A stretch of DNA of 64,000 nucleotides from assembly GCA_963706685.1 (NCBI GenBank), contig CAVPMY010000005.1:434001-498000 (forward strand). The letters run 5' to 3'. Below, one piece after another: positions 1 through 8,300 of this stretch. Below the pieces are notes generated by a model. The model was not told the DNA's origin. It saw only the letters and a program-made list of their open reading frames with translations, and searched no databases. The stretch is from CADEEN01 sp963706685 (lineage in GTDB: Bacteria; Pseudomonadota; Gammaproteobacteria; Burkholderiales; Burkholderiaceae_C). The position numbers were made by a program, and so were the translations under genes. The stretch's first letter is position 1; each line of letters begins with the position of its first letter.

Positions 1-1205
1 GAGATCAGGCGTTGGTAGAGCAACGTCGGGCGATCGAACGAAGGGTCGGCACTGAGCAGCACATCGAGGAACTTCAGCGTGCCGAGGTGACGGCCGAGGA
101 CGACCGTGCACACGGTCAGCGGAGTCGCCAGCACCAGCCCGATCGGTCCCCACACCAGCACCCAGAACGCCGCCGACAACAGCACCGCCACCGGCGAGAC
201 GCCGGTGCTGCCGCCGTAGGCCATCGGCTCGATGACATTGGCCACCAGCAGATCGAGCGCGAGGATGAGGGCCGCCGTCCACATCACCATCGTCCAGCCG
301 GGGTCGACGGCAAAGGCCAGCAGCAGCGGAAAGACCGCCGCCATCAGCGAGCCGACATAGGGAATGAAGCGCAGGGCCGCGGCAACCGCCCCCCACAGCA
401 GCGCGCCGGGCACGCCGATCAACCACAACCCCAGCGCCAGCACTGCGCCGAAGGCGGCATTGACCTGCAGCTGTGCAACGAGGTAGCGGCTGACGCGGCC
501 GCCGGCGTCGTTGAGCGCGTCGGCCATGCGATGCACGTCGCCACCGACGAGGCGGATCAGGCGGTCGCTGATCTCGCGACGCTGCGCCAGCATGTAGGCC
601 AACAGGACGATGATCAGACCGATGGTGGCCAACGGCGTCAACAACTTCTTCGCCATCTCGCCGAGCGATTGCAGCGGCGGCTTCGGCGCCGGCGCCACCT
701 GCACCGGCGCCGGCGCGCGCGGCTTGGCCTTGTCCGGCTCGAGCGCAGCACTGATTCCCTTCTCGACGACGTCGAGCGTGCGCGACGCGGCAGAAACCAC
801 GCTGGCGTCGCCCGGTGTCGGCCGCAGCGCGCGCAGCTTGCGCTCGATCGTCGTCTGATAGGTCGGCAAGTCGCGGCTCAGCGCCGAGACCTGCTGCGCA
901 CCCAACGTCGCCAGTGCGCCCATTGCCGCCAAGGTCATGGCAATGACGAGGGTCACCGCCACGCCGAGCGGCAGACCCCAGCGACGCAGCCGCGTCACCA
1001 ACGGGTCGAGCACGAAGGCCAGCAACGCGGCAAACGCCAGCGGCATGAACAGCGGCTCGCCGTAGTGCAACGCCGCGACGACGAGCGCCGCCGAGGCCGC
1101 GGCGAAGAAGAAGCGCTGTGCAGTATGCAGCGTGTCCTTGTCCTCGCCCGCCGGCGCTGCCGCCTTGGGCAGCGGTGAGATGTCGCCCGTCTTGTCGTCG
1201 CTCAT
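1..1205 (-). CDS. AI-2E family transporter (PerM/YdiK-like), cut by window edge
   Basis: Integral inner-membrane permease of the AI-2E exporter/PerM family; the substrate of individual members is usually unknown. The frame is open from an ATG at 1205 to the left edge, about 400 residues, and the 3' end lies outside the window. It starts MSDDKTGDISPLPK and has two hydrophobic helices near residues 30-60, another near 75-100, a proline/alanine-rich soluble stretch, then several helices in the second half. The segment LWGAVAAALRFIPYVGSLMA followed by the glycine-rich end is typical of the family. A TCCTACR box sits about 71 bp upstream, reading toward the gene. The family is clear; the function is not. 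Confidence 0.88.
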   Translation of the reverse strand, partial: MSDDKTGDISPLPKAAAPAGEDKDTLHTAQRFFFAAASAALVVAALHYGEPLFMPLAFAALLAFVLDPLVTRLRRWGLPLGVAVTLVIAMTLAAMGALATLGAQQVSALSRDLPTYQTTIERKLRALRPTPGDASVVSAASRTLDVVEKGISAALEPDKAKPRAPAPVQVAPAPKPPLQSLGEMAKKLLTPLATIGLIIVLLAYMLAQRREISDRLIRLVGGDVHRMADALNDAGGRVSRYLVAQLQVNAAFGAVLALGLWLIGVPGALLWGAVAAALRFIPYVGSLMAAVFPLLLAFAVDPGWTMVMWTAALILALDLLVANVIEPMAYGGSTGVSPVAVLLSAAFWVLVWGPIGLVLATPLTVCTVVLGRHLGTLKFLDVLLSADPSFDRPTLLYQRLI

Positions 1206-1387
1206 TTGCCCTCCAAGCCGAAGCCACTGTGGCCCGCGGCCGCGCCTTTGCACAGACCGGCTGTGCTGACGCGCATGTAGGACTTGTCTGGCACAGACAA
1301 GCGTGGCGGCGAGCCCGGGCGCGCCACCACTTGCTGGCAACGACCACCGCTGCGCGTGTCAGCCCGGCCGCGGCAGCGGCGGCGCGG

Positions 1388-1588
1388 TCACTTGCGAGCC
1401 TTGGACAGGCCCTTCTTTTCGGCCTTGGCCAGCTCCGCGGCCTCTTCATCGTCGTCAGGCTTGGCCGCGCGCGCGGCCTCGTCGACGTGGCCGTCGTCAA
1501 CGAACTTCTCGACCGACTTGCGATGGCGGCGCGCCGCCGTGTAGTTGCCTTCACCTTGCATCGCTGCATCTTTCTTCACGGGTTTCAT
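1388..1588 (-). CDS. Small conserved hypothetical protein (66 aa)
   Basis: A short, highly charged, lysine/alanine/glutamate-rich soluble protein starting MKPVKKDAAMQGEGNYTAAR. The 'GEGNYTAAR...FVDxGxVDEAARAA' pattern is one I recognise from small hypothetical proteins common in Burkholderiales, often beside stress genes; no function is known to me. A GGAGTGC sequence lies just upstream of the ATG. It runs in the same direction as the AI-2E permease 183 bp downstream. Confidence 0.7.
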   Translation of the reverse strand: MKPVKKDAAMQGEGNYTAARRHRKSVEKFVDDGHVDEAARAAKPDDDEEAAELAKAEKKGLSKARK

Positions 1589-1747
1589 CGAGCACTCCTG
1601 GGGTCGATGGCGCCGACGGCGCCGGTTGGGACCAATGGCGAGGCAGGCACCCCGCTGAGATCAATCCTCGGCCATGGCCGCCATCGCGCCAGTCGGCCAC
1701 CCGCACCTCGAGCCGTAGGACGCCGCCGCGCTGCCCCGGGTCCTTGT

Positions 1748-1763
1748 GTAGCCGGCCTCCTAC
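1748..1763 (+). promoter_or_regulatory. Putative TCCTACR box, inverted-repeat form
   Basis: GTAGC-N6-CCTAC, a near-perfect inverted repeat (GTAGG-N6-CCTAC in its ideal form), about 90 bp upstream of the leader ORF and the phospholipase D-like gene. The same element recurs upstream of most transcription units in the first 22 kb. Regulatory function is inferred only from recurrence, position and orientation. Confidence 0.35.
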
Positions 1764-1852
1764 AACGCATTGCCGTCGCGGACGACGAACCAGGCCGGCG
1801 CCAACGGCAACACTGGATGAGAGATCTTGCGCAACCGACGAGGAGCCCGACC

Positions 1853-1906
1853 ATGAATCAAGAGACCACTGCAACCGGGCCTTGGGCACGGCTGGCATGG
1901 CCCTGA
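1853..1906 (+). CDS. Possible 17-residue leader peptide upstream of the PLD-like gene
   Basis: A short ORF (MNQETTATGPWARLAWP) with a strong Shine-Dalgarno sequence, CGAGGAG, 8 nt before its ATG. Its TGA (1904-1906) is directly followed by the ATG of the next gene at 1907. The large gene has no comparable ribosome-binding site of its own, so it may be translated by re-initiation. Two tryptophans in 17 residues are notable, but there is no attenuator I can see. It may be only a chance ORF. Confidence 0.3.
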   Translation: MNQETTATGPWARLAWP

Positions 1907-3331
1907 ATGAGCGCCGCGCCCTGCATGGACGGTCCGCGCCCTGGGCGACGGCAGGCAATCGCGCTGACCATGGTTCTGGCTGTCACCGCGAGCGCCTGCA
2001 CCTCGCTGCCCGCGCGCAACGAGTTGCGCGCCACGCCGGCCGACATGACGCGCCTGACCGTGCATAGCGCCGCCGGTCCATTGCCCGCAAAGCAGGAGCG
2101 GCGCGCGGTCAAGGCCGTGGCCGCCGAAGGGCGGGTCGATCTGCTGGACCACCATCTGAAAGTGCTGACCGCGAGCGGCGAGGTCGACCTCTACCGCGGC
2201 AACCAGACGCGGCTGTTGATCGATGGCCCGGCGACCTTTGCGGCGATGAAAGCGGCCATCGGTGCAGCGCGCTCGCGCATCCTGCTCGAAAGCTACATCG
2301 TCGAAGACGAGGGCGTGGCCGCCGAGGTCGGTGCGCTGCTGCTGAAGAAAGCCGCCGAAGGCGTGCGCGTGACGATGATCTACGACGCCGTGGGATCCTT
2401 GTCGACGCCGCAGGAGTACTTCGATCGCCTGGCTGCAGGCGGTGTCGCCAGCTGCGCCTTCAACCCGGTCAACCCGGTGCAGCGGCTCGGCAGCTGGGGC
2501 ATCAGCCAGCGCGACCATCGCAAGCTGCTGGTCGTCGACGACGATGTCGCCTTCACCGGCGGCATCAACATCAGCCGGGTCTATTCGTCGAGCTCGTTCC
2601 TGCGGCGCCGCCAAAAACCTGAAAAGCCGCTCGAGGACGGCTGGCGCGACACGCAGATCGAGATCCGCGGGCCGGCCGTGCGGGCGCTGGCCGATGTGTT
2701 CGCCCAGACCTGGCGCGGTCAAGCATGTGAGGGCGACATCGGCGCTGCACCGCAGCGACAAGCCGCGGCAGCGGAGCCCGGCGACCGCATGATCAAGCTG
2801 GTGCTCAGCGAGCCGGGCGATGAAACCAACCGCATCTACACGACCATGCTCGGCGCCATCGAGGCCGCGCGGCGCAGCGTGCACCTGACGATGGCGTACT
2901 TCGCCCCGGGAGAGGATTTTGTCGACGCCCTGTGCGACGCCGCGCGGCGCGGCGTCAACGTGCAACTCGTCCTGCCCGGGCGCAGCGACTTTGCGCTGGT
3001 GCTTCACGCCGGCCGCTCCTACTACCAGAAGATGCTCGACGCCGGCGTCGAGCTGTTCGAGATGGACGACGCGATGATGCACGCCAAGACAGCCGTCATC
3101 GACGGCGTGTTCTCGACCGTCGGCTCGAGCAACCTCGACTGGCGCAGCCTGGCGTCGAACAACGAGCTCAACGTCATCGTGCTCGGCAACGAGTTCGGCG
3201 CCGAGATGCAACGCCAGTTCGACAAGGACCGCGCGGCCTCGGTGGCGATCGATGCGCAGGCCTGGCAGCAGCGCGGTTTGCACCGCCGGGCGCTGGAGCT
3301 GGTCGGCCGCGTTGCCGAGCGCTGGTTGTAG
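1907..3331 (+). CDS. Phospholipase D / cardiolipin synthase-like lipoprotein
   Basis: Probable phosphatidyl transferase of the PLD superfamily (ClsB/ClsC-like), 474 aa. It carries two complete HKD motifs: the first near residue 204 (H-R-K, D, then GGIN) and the second near residue 391 (H-A-K, D, then GSSN), the two half-sites that form one catalytic centre. The N-terminus MSAAPCMDG... leads into a hydrophobic stretch ending ASAC at about residue 31, a lipobox, so the protein is probably lipid-anchored in the envelope. The start chosen directly follows the leader ORF stop. Cardiolipin synthesis is the likely role; a phospholipase is the alternative. Confidence 0.85.
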   Translation: MSAAPCMDGPRPGRRQAIALTMVLAVTASACTSLPARNELRATPADMTRLTVHSAAGPLPAKQERRAVKAVAAEGRVDLLDHHLKVLTASGEVDLYRGNQTRLLIDGPATFAAMKAAIGAARSRILLESYIVEDEGVAAEVGALLLKKAAEGVRVTMIYDAVGSLSTPQEYFDRLAAGGVASCAFNPVNPVQRLGSWGISQRDHRKLLVVDDDVAFTGGINISRVYSSSSFLRRRQKPEKPLEDGWRDTQIEIRGPAVRALADVFAQTWRGQACEGDIGAAPQRQAAAAEPGDRMIKLVLSEPGDETNRIYTTMLGAIEAARRSVHLTMAYFAPGEDFVDALCDAARRGVNVQLVLPGRSDFALVLHAGRSYYQKMLDAGVELFEMDDAMMHAKTAVIDGVFSTVGSSNLDWRSLASNNELNVIVLGNEFGAEMQRQFDKDRAASVAIDAQAWQQRGLHRRALELVGRVAERWL

Positions 3332-3357
3332 CGCGGCGGCTGTAGGGCGCCGGCTCG

Positions 3358-3996
3358 CTACTGGATGAGCCCGTTCTTCAGCGCGTAGTAGGTCAGGTCG
3401 CTGTTGCTGGCGAGCTTGAGTTTTTCGAGCACGCGCGTGCGGTAGGTGCTGACCGTCTTGACGCTGAGGAACATGCTTTCGGCCATGTGGCCGATCGTCT
3501 CGCCCTTGGCCAGGCGAAGAAAGACCTGCAGCTCGCGTTCGGACAGCGACTCGTGCGGCGGCCTGTCCACGCCGCCGGCCGCGTTGTCGGCCAGCAACTC
3601 GGCCACCGCCGGGCTGATGTAGCGGCGGCCGCGGTAGACGGTGCGGATGGCGTTGACGATCTCTTCGGGCTCGCACTCCTTGTTCAGGTAGCCGCTGGCG
3701 CCCTGGCGCAGCAGGGCAGTCGCGTAGTGGGCCTCGGGAAAGCCGCTCAGGATCAGCACCGGCAGATCGGGAAATCGCGCCTTGATGGCCTGCAAGGCAT
3801 CGACGCCGCTCTGGTCGGGCATCGAGATGTCCAACAGCATGACATCGACCTCGCCGGTGCGCGCCAGCTCCAGCGCCTCCTTGCCGTTGTTGGCCTCGCC
3901 GGTGACCCGCACATCGACATGCTCCGAGAGGAACTGGCGCAGACCCGAGCGCACGATGGCGTGATCGTCCACGATTGCGACATTGATCATGCTCAT
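3358..3996 (-). CDS. NarL/FixJ-family response regulator
   Basis: A 212-residue two-component regulator. The receiver domain (about 1-120) has the acidic pair DD at 10-11, the phospho-acceptor Asp56 in LLDISMPD and the conserved Lys near 105 (GYLNKE). The C-terminal LuxR-type helix-turn-helix spans about 145-205 (LSERELQVFLRLAKGETI, then SVKTVSTYRTRVLEKL). No kinase is adjacent. The two HisKA_3 kinases at 8301 and 15677 belong to the class that partners NarL-type regulators, so either could phosphorylate it. It is divergent from csbD, with two TCCTACR boxes between them. Confidence 0.9.
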   Translation of the reverse strand: MSMINVAIVDDHAIVRSGLRQFLSEHVDVRVTGEANNGKEALELARTGEVDVMLLDISMPDQSGVDALQAIKARFPDLPVLILSGFPEAHYATALLRQGASGYLNKECEPEEIVNAIRTVYRGRRYISPAVAELLADNAAGGVDRPPHESLSERELQVFLRLAKGETIGHMAESMFLSVKTVSTYRTRVLEKLKLASNSDLTYYALKNGLIQ

Positions 3997-4239
3997 GGCC
4001 GTGTTCCGTTGTGGTGGGATGTCTTCAGCTCAATCTAACAGCCGCATCGCGGCGCCGCGATCGGACATGTCCTACAACACCGACAACGCCTGTTCATCGC
4101 TCCTACAGCGCCGTGCGGGTCGCGCCGACACTGTAGCGCTTCGGCCGCCCCTAAATTGCTTCTACGGTCACGCGCCGTGATCGCAACGGAGTCGGCAGGC
4201 GCACTTGTGCCGGTCGCCGAGTCCATTCAGGAGATCGGA

Positions 4240-4488
4240 ATGAACTGGGAACGCATTGAAGGCAACTGGAAGCAAGTCAAAGGCAAGGTCAAGGAACAAT
4301 GGGGCAAGCTCACCGATGACGATTTCGATGTCATCAACGGGCGCCGCGAACAACTCGCCGGCAAGATCCAGGAACGCTACGGCCTGGCCAAGGATGAGGC
4401 GGAGCGTCAGGTCAGCGAATGGGAAGAGCGGGCCGACGACGGCTGGTTCAAGGATCGTCCGACCACGATGACCAACGACCGTTATTGA
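4240..4488 (+). CDS. CsbD-family stress protein
   Basis: An 82-residue hydrophilic protein starting MNWERIEGNWKQVKGKVKEQ, the hallmark of CsbD/YjbJ, abundant general-stress proteins of unknown biochemical role. The start was chosen by the family N-terminus and by CAGGAG just upstream; the frame extends 28 codons further back but without family similarity. Two TCCTACR boxes (4070, 4101) and an A+T-richer CCCCTAAATTG lie upstream. A strong hairpin follows the stop. Confidence 0.93.
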   Translation: MNWERIEGNWKQVKGKVKEQWGKLTDDDFDVINGRREQLAGKIQERYGLAKDEAERQVSEWEERADDGWFKDRPTTMTNDRY

Positions 4489-4505
4489 CGCCTGGCGTCA
4501 TGGTC

Positions 4506-4537
4506 ATGACAACGGCGCCCGCGGGCGCCGTTGTCAT
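4506..4537. terminator. Bidirectional hairpin terminator between csbD and the DJ-1-like gene
   Basis: A perfect 15-bp inverted repeat (ATGACAACGGCGCCC and its complement) with a two-base centre, placed between two convergent genes. There is no long T-run, but stem strength and position fit a shared terminator. Confidence 0.65.
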
Positions 4538-4562
4538 TCAAGCGGCCGGATTGCCGCCACCG

Positions 4563-4988
4563 TCAGCGCTCGGGATGGGGCCCGCTGCGCATGGCGTCGA
4601 GGAATTCTTCGATCACGCCTGGCGTCGGCGCCTTCTCGTCGATAAACAGCCCCGGCGATTCGATCGGCGCTGCACCGGTGGCGATGTCTGCGCTGGCCAG
4701 CAATTCCACGGCGCCGCAGAACAGGCCGATCGTCGCGCCGCGACTCCAGGCGCGGCGCAAGACCTCGGTCAGGCGCTGCATCACGGCGCTGGGCAGTTGC
4801 GCACCGGCGTCGAGCACGATCAAGGCATCGATGTCCTGCGGCGGCGCAGGGTCCTCGCCGCTGGGCTCGGCCAGCGGCCAGACCCAAAGATGAACGCCCG
4901 ACTCCCGAAGTTGGCCAGCCACCTCGCCCTTGGCCGCATCGGCGTGCGGCGAGACGAAGACACAAACGCTGTCGTCGAGGCGGGCCAT
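4563..4988 (-). CDS. DJ-1/PfpI-like hypothetical protein (141 aa)
   Basis: Soluble protein starting MARLDDSVCVFVSPHADA. The segment GATIGLFCGAVELLASADI resembles the nucleophile elbow of class I glutamine amidotransferase/DJ-1 folds, where a cysteine sits in a sharp turn after a strand. Length is somewhat below the usual 170-190. The ATG lies 2 bp after the stop of the 54-aa gene upstream, so the two are probably co-translated. The fold assignment rests on the motif alone. Confidence 0.55.
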   Translation of the reverse strand: MARLDDSVCVFVSPHADAAKGEVAGQLRESGVHLWVWPLAEPSGEDPAPPQDIDALIVLDAGAQLPSAVMQRLTEVLRRAWSRGATIGLFCGAVELLASADIATGAAPIESPGLFIDEKAPTPGVIEEFLDAMRSGPHPER

Positions 4989-4990
4989 GG

Positions 4991-5155
4991 TCACGACGCG
5001 GTCTCGGCAACCGTCGGCGCGCCCGCCTCGTCTTCCCAGCGCTGCAGGGCAATGCGATCGAGCTTGTTGTCGATGCGGGCGCTGCGTGCGAGTCGCTGCA
5101 AGGCCTTGACGGCCAGGCCGGATGCGATGAAGAAGACGATGAGTTTGCGCAACAT
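4991..5155 (-). CDS. Small membrane-anchored hypothetical protein (54 aa)
   Basis: MLRKLIVFFIASGLAVKALQ forms one hydrophobic helix, followed by a charged tail. The function is unknown to me. GGAGGTCT sits just upstream of the ATG, and the stop is 2 bp before the DJ-1-like gene, suggesting an operon. A TCCTACR box lies about 104 bp upstream, reading toward the gene. Its length falls below that used by many gene callers. Confidence 0.55.
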   Translation of the reverse strand: MLRKLIVFFIASGLAVKALQRLARSARIDNKLDRIALQRWEDEAGAPTVAETAS

Positions 5156-5438
5156 GGTGTAGACCTCCGTGAAGGGTGGGATCAAGGCGTTGAGGCATGG
5201 CTCAACGTCATCGTCTGCCTGCGCAGCGGGCAGCGATGTCGGCGATGCGGAATCCGACTGTAGGAGAGCACCGCGAGGTGGGCAGGGACACGCACGGCGC
5301 GCTCGCGCGGCCCGATCGGCGTGCGCATGTCGGTGCTGTCCGACAGCGCAACACGCCGCCCGCTGATTCGACCCGACCATGCAACGTCCTATCGTTGTGA
5401 CATCGCCAGACCAGGCGCTTCACCCCGAAAGGATCACC

Positions 5439-5846
5439 ATGACACGCTCCTCGAACCTGCTCACGATTTCTGCCGCCGTGGCCGCGATGCTCGCCCTGGC
5501 GGCCTGCGACAACCGGGATGGCCGGACGGTGGGCCAATCCGTCGACAAAGGCGTCGCCACGGCCAAGTCCGAAATGAAGGACGCAACGCAAGCGACCAAA
5601 GAGGCTGCAGCCAATGTCGGCGATGCAGCGAAGGACGCCACGATCACCACCAAGGTGAATGCGGTTTTGGTGGCCGACGACCAGCTCAAGGCATTGAAGA
5701 TCGATGTCGACACCCAGGACGGCAAGGTCGTTCTGAAGGGCACCGCGCCGGACGCCGATTCGCGTGACCGCGCGACGACCCTGGCCAAGGCCGTTGACGG
5801 CGTGGTCGCTGTGGACAACCGGCTGGCCGTTCAACCGAAAGGCTGA
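5439..5846 (+). CDS. BON-domain lipoprotein
   Basis: A 135-residue periplasmic lipoprotein. The signal sequence MTRSSNLLTISAAVAAMLAL is followed by the lipobox LAAC at about residue 24. A low-complexity alanine/lysine linker leads to one BON domain (about 70-135: TTKVNAVLVADDQLKALKI ... VVLKGTAPD ... AVDGVVAVDNRL). BON domains bind phospholipid membranes, as in OsmY, and usually accompany osmotic or envelope stress. AAAGGA lies 6 nt before the ATG. The ferritin-like gene begins 3 bp after the stop. Confidence 0.88.
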   Translation: MTRSSNLLTISAAVAAMLALAACDNRDGRTVGQSVDKGVATAKSEMKDATQATKEAAANVGDAAKDATITTKVNAVLVADDQLKALKIDVDTQDGKVVLKGTAPDADSRDRATTLAKAVDGVVAVDNRLAVQPKG

Positions 5847-5849
5847 GCG

Positions 5850-6404
5850 ATGAAAGCCGATGCCGACAAGGGCCGCAAGGGCGAGCCCAAACTCGCCCTG
5901 GACGAAGCCGGCCTCGAAGCGGCGCGCCATGACCTCAAGGACGGCGCGATGACGCCGGCCTACGGGCCGTGGCGCGACGATGTGGTCGCGCTGCTCAACG
6001 ACGCATTGGCGACCGAGTTGGTCTGCGTCTTGCGCTACCGCCGCCACCACTACACCGCCGACGGCCTGGCCTCGCCGAAGATCGCCGAGGAGTTCCTGGT
6101 CCATGCCAATGCCGAACTCGGCCACGCCGACCGCATTGCCGAGCGCATCGTGCAACTCGGTGGCGAGCCCGACTTCAACCCCGTGGGCCTGCTCGAGCGC
6201 AGCCACGCCGGCTACGACGAGGCCAAGGACCTGATGGCGATGATCAAGTCCAACCTCACGGCCGAACGCGTGGCGGTGGAGAGCTACCGCCAGATGATCG
6301 AACTGCTGGGCGACAAGGACTCGACGACGCGACGCATGCTCGAGGACATCCTCGCCGACGAAGAAGAACATGCCGACGAACTCAAGGACTGGATGGCGCG
6401 CTGA
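5850..6404 (+). CDS. Ferritin-like (bacterioferritin-type) protein
   Basis: 184 aa. The body resembles bacterioferritin/ferritin-like four-helix proteins: ALATELVCVLRYRRHHY, then NAELGHADRIAERIVQLGG, then DEEEHADELKDWMAR, giving two E-x-x-H di-iron ligand pairs plus single glutamates in the right order. The N-terminal 35 residues are an extra charged tail. The likely role is iron storage or oxidative-stress protection in the cytoplasm. It follows the BON lipoprotein by 3 bp and precedes a second BON gene, so the three probably form one operon. Confidence 0.85.
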   Translation: MKADADKGRKGEPKLALDEAGLEAARHDLKDGAMTPAYGPWRDDVVALLNDALATELVCVLRYRRHHYTADGLASPKIAEEFLVHANAELGHADRIAERIVQLGGEPDFNPVGLLERSHAGYDEAKDLMAMIKSNLTAERVAVESYRQMIELLGDKDSTTRRMLEDILADEEEHADELKDWMAR

Positions 6405-6456
6405 GTCGGCAACGCAGGCGCCATCGCCAATGACCCAAAACGCAACGGAGAACCCC

Positions 6457-6771
6457 ATGAAAATCACTTCCATCGTCCTCGCCGCCGCGGCGGCCTTCGT
6501 CGTCGTGCAAACCGGCGGCTGTGCGGTCGCGCGCGACCAGGAGACAGTCGGCGCCTATGTCGACGACTCGGTGTTGACGACACGCGTCAAGGCCAAGTTC
6601 GCCGATGACCCGACGGTCAGCGCGATGTCGATCTCGGTTGAAACGCTCAAGGGCACGGTCCAGCTGTCGGGCTTTGCCAAATCGTCCGAAGAGAAGACCA
6701 AGGCCGAGAGCCTGGCGCGCAACACCTCGGGCGTGAAGAGCGTGCGCAACGACATCGTCGTTCGCTCGTGA
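6457..6771 (+). CDS. BON-domain protein with signal sequence
   Basis: 104 aa. The start was placed at MKITSIVLAAAAAFVVV by the signal peptide and by AACGGAG 6 nt upstream; GGCAV may act as a lipobox. A single BON domain fills the mature part (DDSVLTTRVKAKFADDP ... TVQLSGFAKSSEEK ... GVKSVRNDI). It is the third gene of the run BON-ferritin-BON and probably acts with the others in envelope stress. Confidence 0.87.
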   Translation: MKITSIVLAAAAAFVVVQTGGCAVARDQETVGAYVDDSVLTTRVKAKFADDPTVSAMSISVETLKGTVQLSGFAKSSEEKTKAESLARNTSGVKSVRNDIVVRS

Positions 6772-6775
6772 TGCA

Positions 6776-7759
6776 GTGAGCACTGCTGCCGGGGCGACCA
6801 GCCAGCGAGACACCGCGCGCTGGCTGCGCCCGGCGGCAGGGGACAGCGAAGGCCAGGACACAGCGGGCCCGGCCCGCAGCACGGAGACGGCTCAGGCAAA
6901 TCCCGACAAGACGCCTTGCGGCGCCGGTAACGCGGTGCAGGTTGCCGAAGTTGCCGTCATCCTGCACCTGTCCGACACCCACTTCGGCACCGAGGAGCCG
7001 GCGGTGGTTGACGCGCTGCTCGCATTGGCCGAACGCGAGCGTCCGGACCTCGTGCTCGCCTCCGGCGACATCACGCAAAGCGCCAGCCCGGCCGAGTTCG
7101 ACCAGGCCCTGCGCTTCTTCAACCGCGTGCCGGCACGCCACGTGATGGTGGTGCCCGGCGACCATGACCTGCCGCGGTGGGACCTGCCACGCCGCATGCT
7201 GGCGCCGTACGCCAACTTCCGCTCGGCGTTCGGCGACGACCTGGAGCCCCGCTTGCAGTCGCCGCAAGCCTGGATCGCCTGCCTGCTCTCGCCCCGCCGC
7301 TGGCGGCGCAGGCACGGTGCGCTGTCCAGGCAGCAGGTGCAACGCACCGCACAGTGGCTCAGCCATGCGCCGTCCGGCGCCCTCAAGGTGGTGATGGCCC
7401 ATCACCCGCTGGCTGCCTTGCGCTGGCATGAAGAAGGCAGCGTGCTGTCGGGCGCCGACTACGCCCTCGACCACTGGACCCGGGCCCAGGTGCACATCTT
7501 CCTCGGCGGGCACATGCACGCCTCGTGCACGGTGCCGATCAGCACTGCGGGCGCGGCCCACGACAGCCGCACCTGGTGGGTGGCGCAAGCCGGCAGCGCG
7601 GTGTCGCATCGCCTCTACGGCAACCATGTCCAGTCGGTCAACCTCCTGCGCCGCCGCTGGGATCAGGCCTGGATGCTCGAGCAATGGGACTACCACGCCG
7701 CGTCAGGCCGCTTTACCCGAGGCAGTTGGCGCGAGATCGTGAAGGCGCGGCACACGTAG
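6776..7759 (+). CDS. Metallophosphoesterase (calcineurin-like)
   Basis: A phosphoesterase with the family motifs in order: LSDTHFG (D-x-H), ASGDIT (GD), VPGDHDLP, MAHHPL and LGGHMH. The usual GNHD is GDHD here, so the metal-bridging Asn is replaced by Asp. The fold and spacing resemble CpdA-like class III phosphodiesterases; the substrate is unknown. The GTG start at 6776 gives 327 aa with a 50-residue low-complexity N-terminus; a GTG at 6935, just before the first strand, is an equally plausible start and would give the normal family N-terminus. Confidence 0.85.
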   Translation: MSTAAGATSQRDTARWLRPAAGDSEGQDTAGPARSTETAQANPDKTPCGAGNAVQVAEVAVILHLSDTHFGTEEPAVVDALLALAERERPDLVLASGDITQSASPAEFDQALRFFNRVPARHVMVVPGDHDLPRWDLPRRMLAPYANFRSAFGDDLEPRLQSPQAWIACLLSPRRWRRRHGALSRQQVQRTAQWLSHAPSGALKVVMAHHPLAALRWHEEGSVLSGADYALDHWTRAQVHIFLGGHMHASCTVPISTAGAAHDSRTWWVAQAGSAVSHRLYGNHVQSVNLLRRRWDQAWMLEQWDYHAASGRFTRGSWREIVKARHT

Positions 7760-7772
7760 GAACCTCGCCTAC
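7756..7772. promoter_or_regulatory. Putative TCCTACR box, inverted pair with N7 spacer
   Basis: GTAGG-N7-CCTAC, a perfect 5+5 inverted repeat between the metallophosphoesterase stop and the receiver/kinase pair. The outer bases extend the match on one arm (TCCTACG on the minus strand). It is one of about eleven related sites in the first 22 kb. Confidence 0.38.
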
Positions 7773-7829
7773 AGACGGATGTCGCGCTCTGGTCTATACA
7801 CGACGCCTGACACAGGCATACTCGACTGC

Positions 7830-8285
7830 ATGAACCCCGGCACCGTTCGCTCGCACGCTGCCAAAACGGCCCCACTCTCGATGTCACCGCCCAGAGCCCT
7901 CATCGTCGAAGACAGTCAGATCATCCTCGACAATCTCGTCGCCACGCTCGAAGAACTGAGCAACGTCGAAGTCGTCGGCACGGCTGTCGATGAAGCCACG
8001 GCGGTGCGCTGGATTCGCGACAAGCCCCAGGACTTCGATCTGATGATCGTCGACATCTTTCTCAAGTCGGGATCCGGCCTGGGCGTGCTGAGGGAGGCCA
8101 GCCAGGCCAAGTTGTCCGTGCGGCGCGTCGTGCTGACCAATTTCGCCACACCCGACATCCGCGAGCGCTGCAAGGAACTGGGTGCCGACCGCGTCTTCGA
8201 CAAGTCCAACGAACTCGAAGACCTGGTGGCCTATTGCGCGCGCATCAATGACGGCGAATCGACCGCACCGGTCGGGCTGCGATAG
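7830..8285 (+). CDS. Single-domain response regulator (CheY-like)
   Basis: A receiver domain without an output domain, 151 aa from this start. The acidic residues are in LIVEDSQ, the phospho-acceptor is Asp75 in MIVDIFLKSGSG and the Lys in RVFDKSNE closes the site. The start is uncertain: ATG at 7881 (MSPPRALIVED) gives the minimal receiver. It lies 15 bp upstream of a CHASE3 kinase and is its obvious partner, acting perhaps as a phosphate sink or through protein contact. Confidence 0.85.
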   Translation: MNPGTVRSHAAKTAPLSMSPPRALIVEDSQIILDNLVATLEELSNVEVVGTAVDEATAVRWIRDKPQDFDLMIVDIFLKSGSGLGVLREASQAKLSVRRVVLTNFATPDIRERCKELGADRVFDKSNELEDLVAYCARINDGESTAPVGLR

Positions 8286-8300
8286 CGCACGAGTTCTCCC

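Noticed and set aside
12..1178. Long plus-strand open frame rich in Arg/Gln/His
   Set aside because: Antisense to the AI-2E permease; composition is a G+C-rich shadow with no family features.
1284..1300. TTGTCT-N5-AGACAA inverted repeat near the AI-2E gene
   Set aside because: Short dyad found once; no second copy or obvious partner, so not called as an operator.
1760..3676. 638-codon minus-strand open frame
   Set aside because: Lies opposite the PLD-like gene, which has two intact HKD motifs and a signal sequence.
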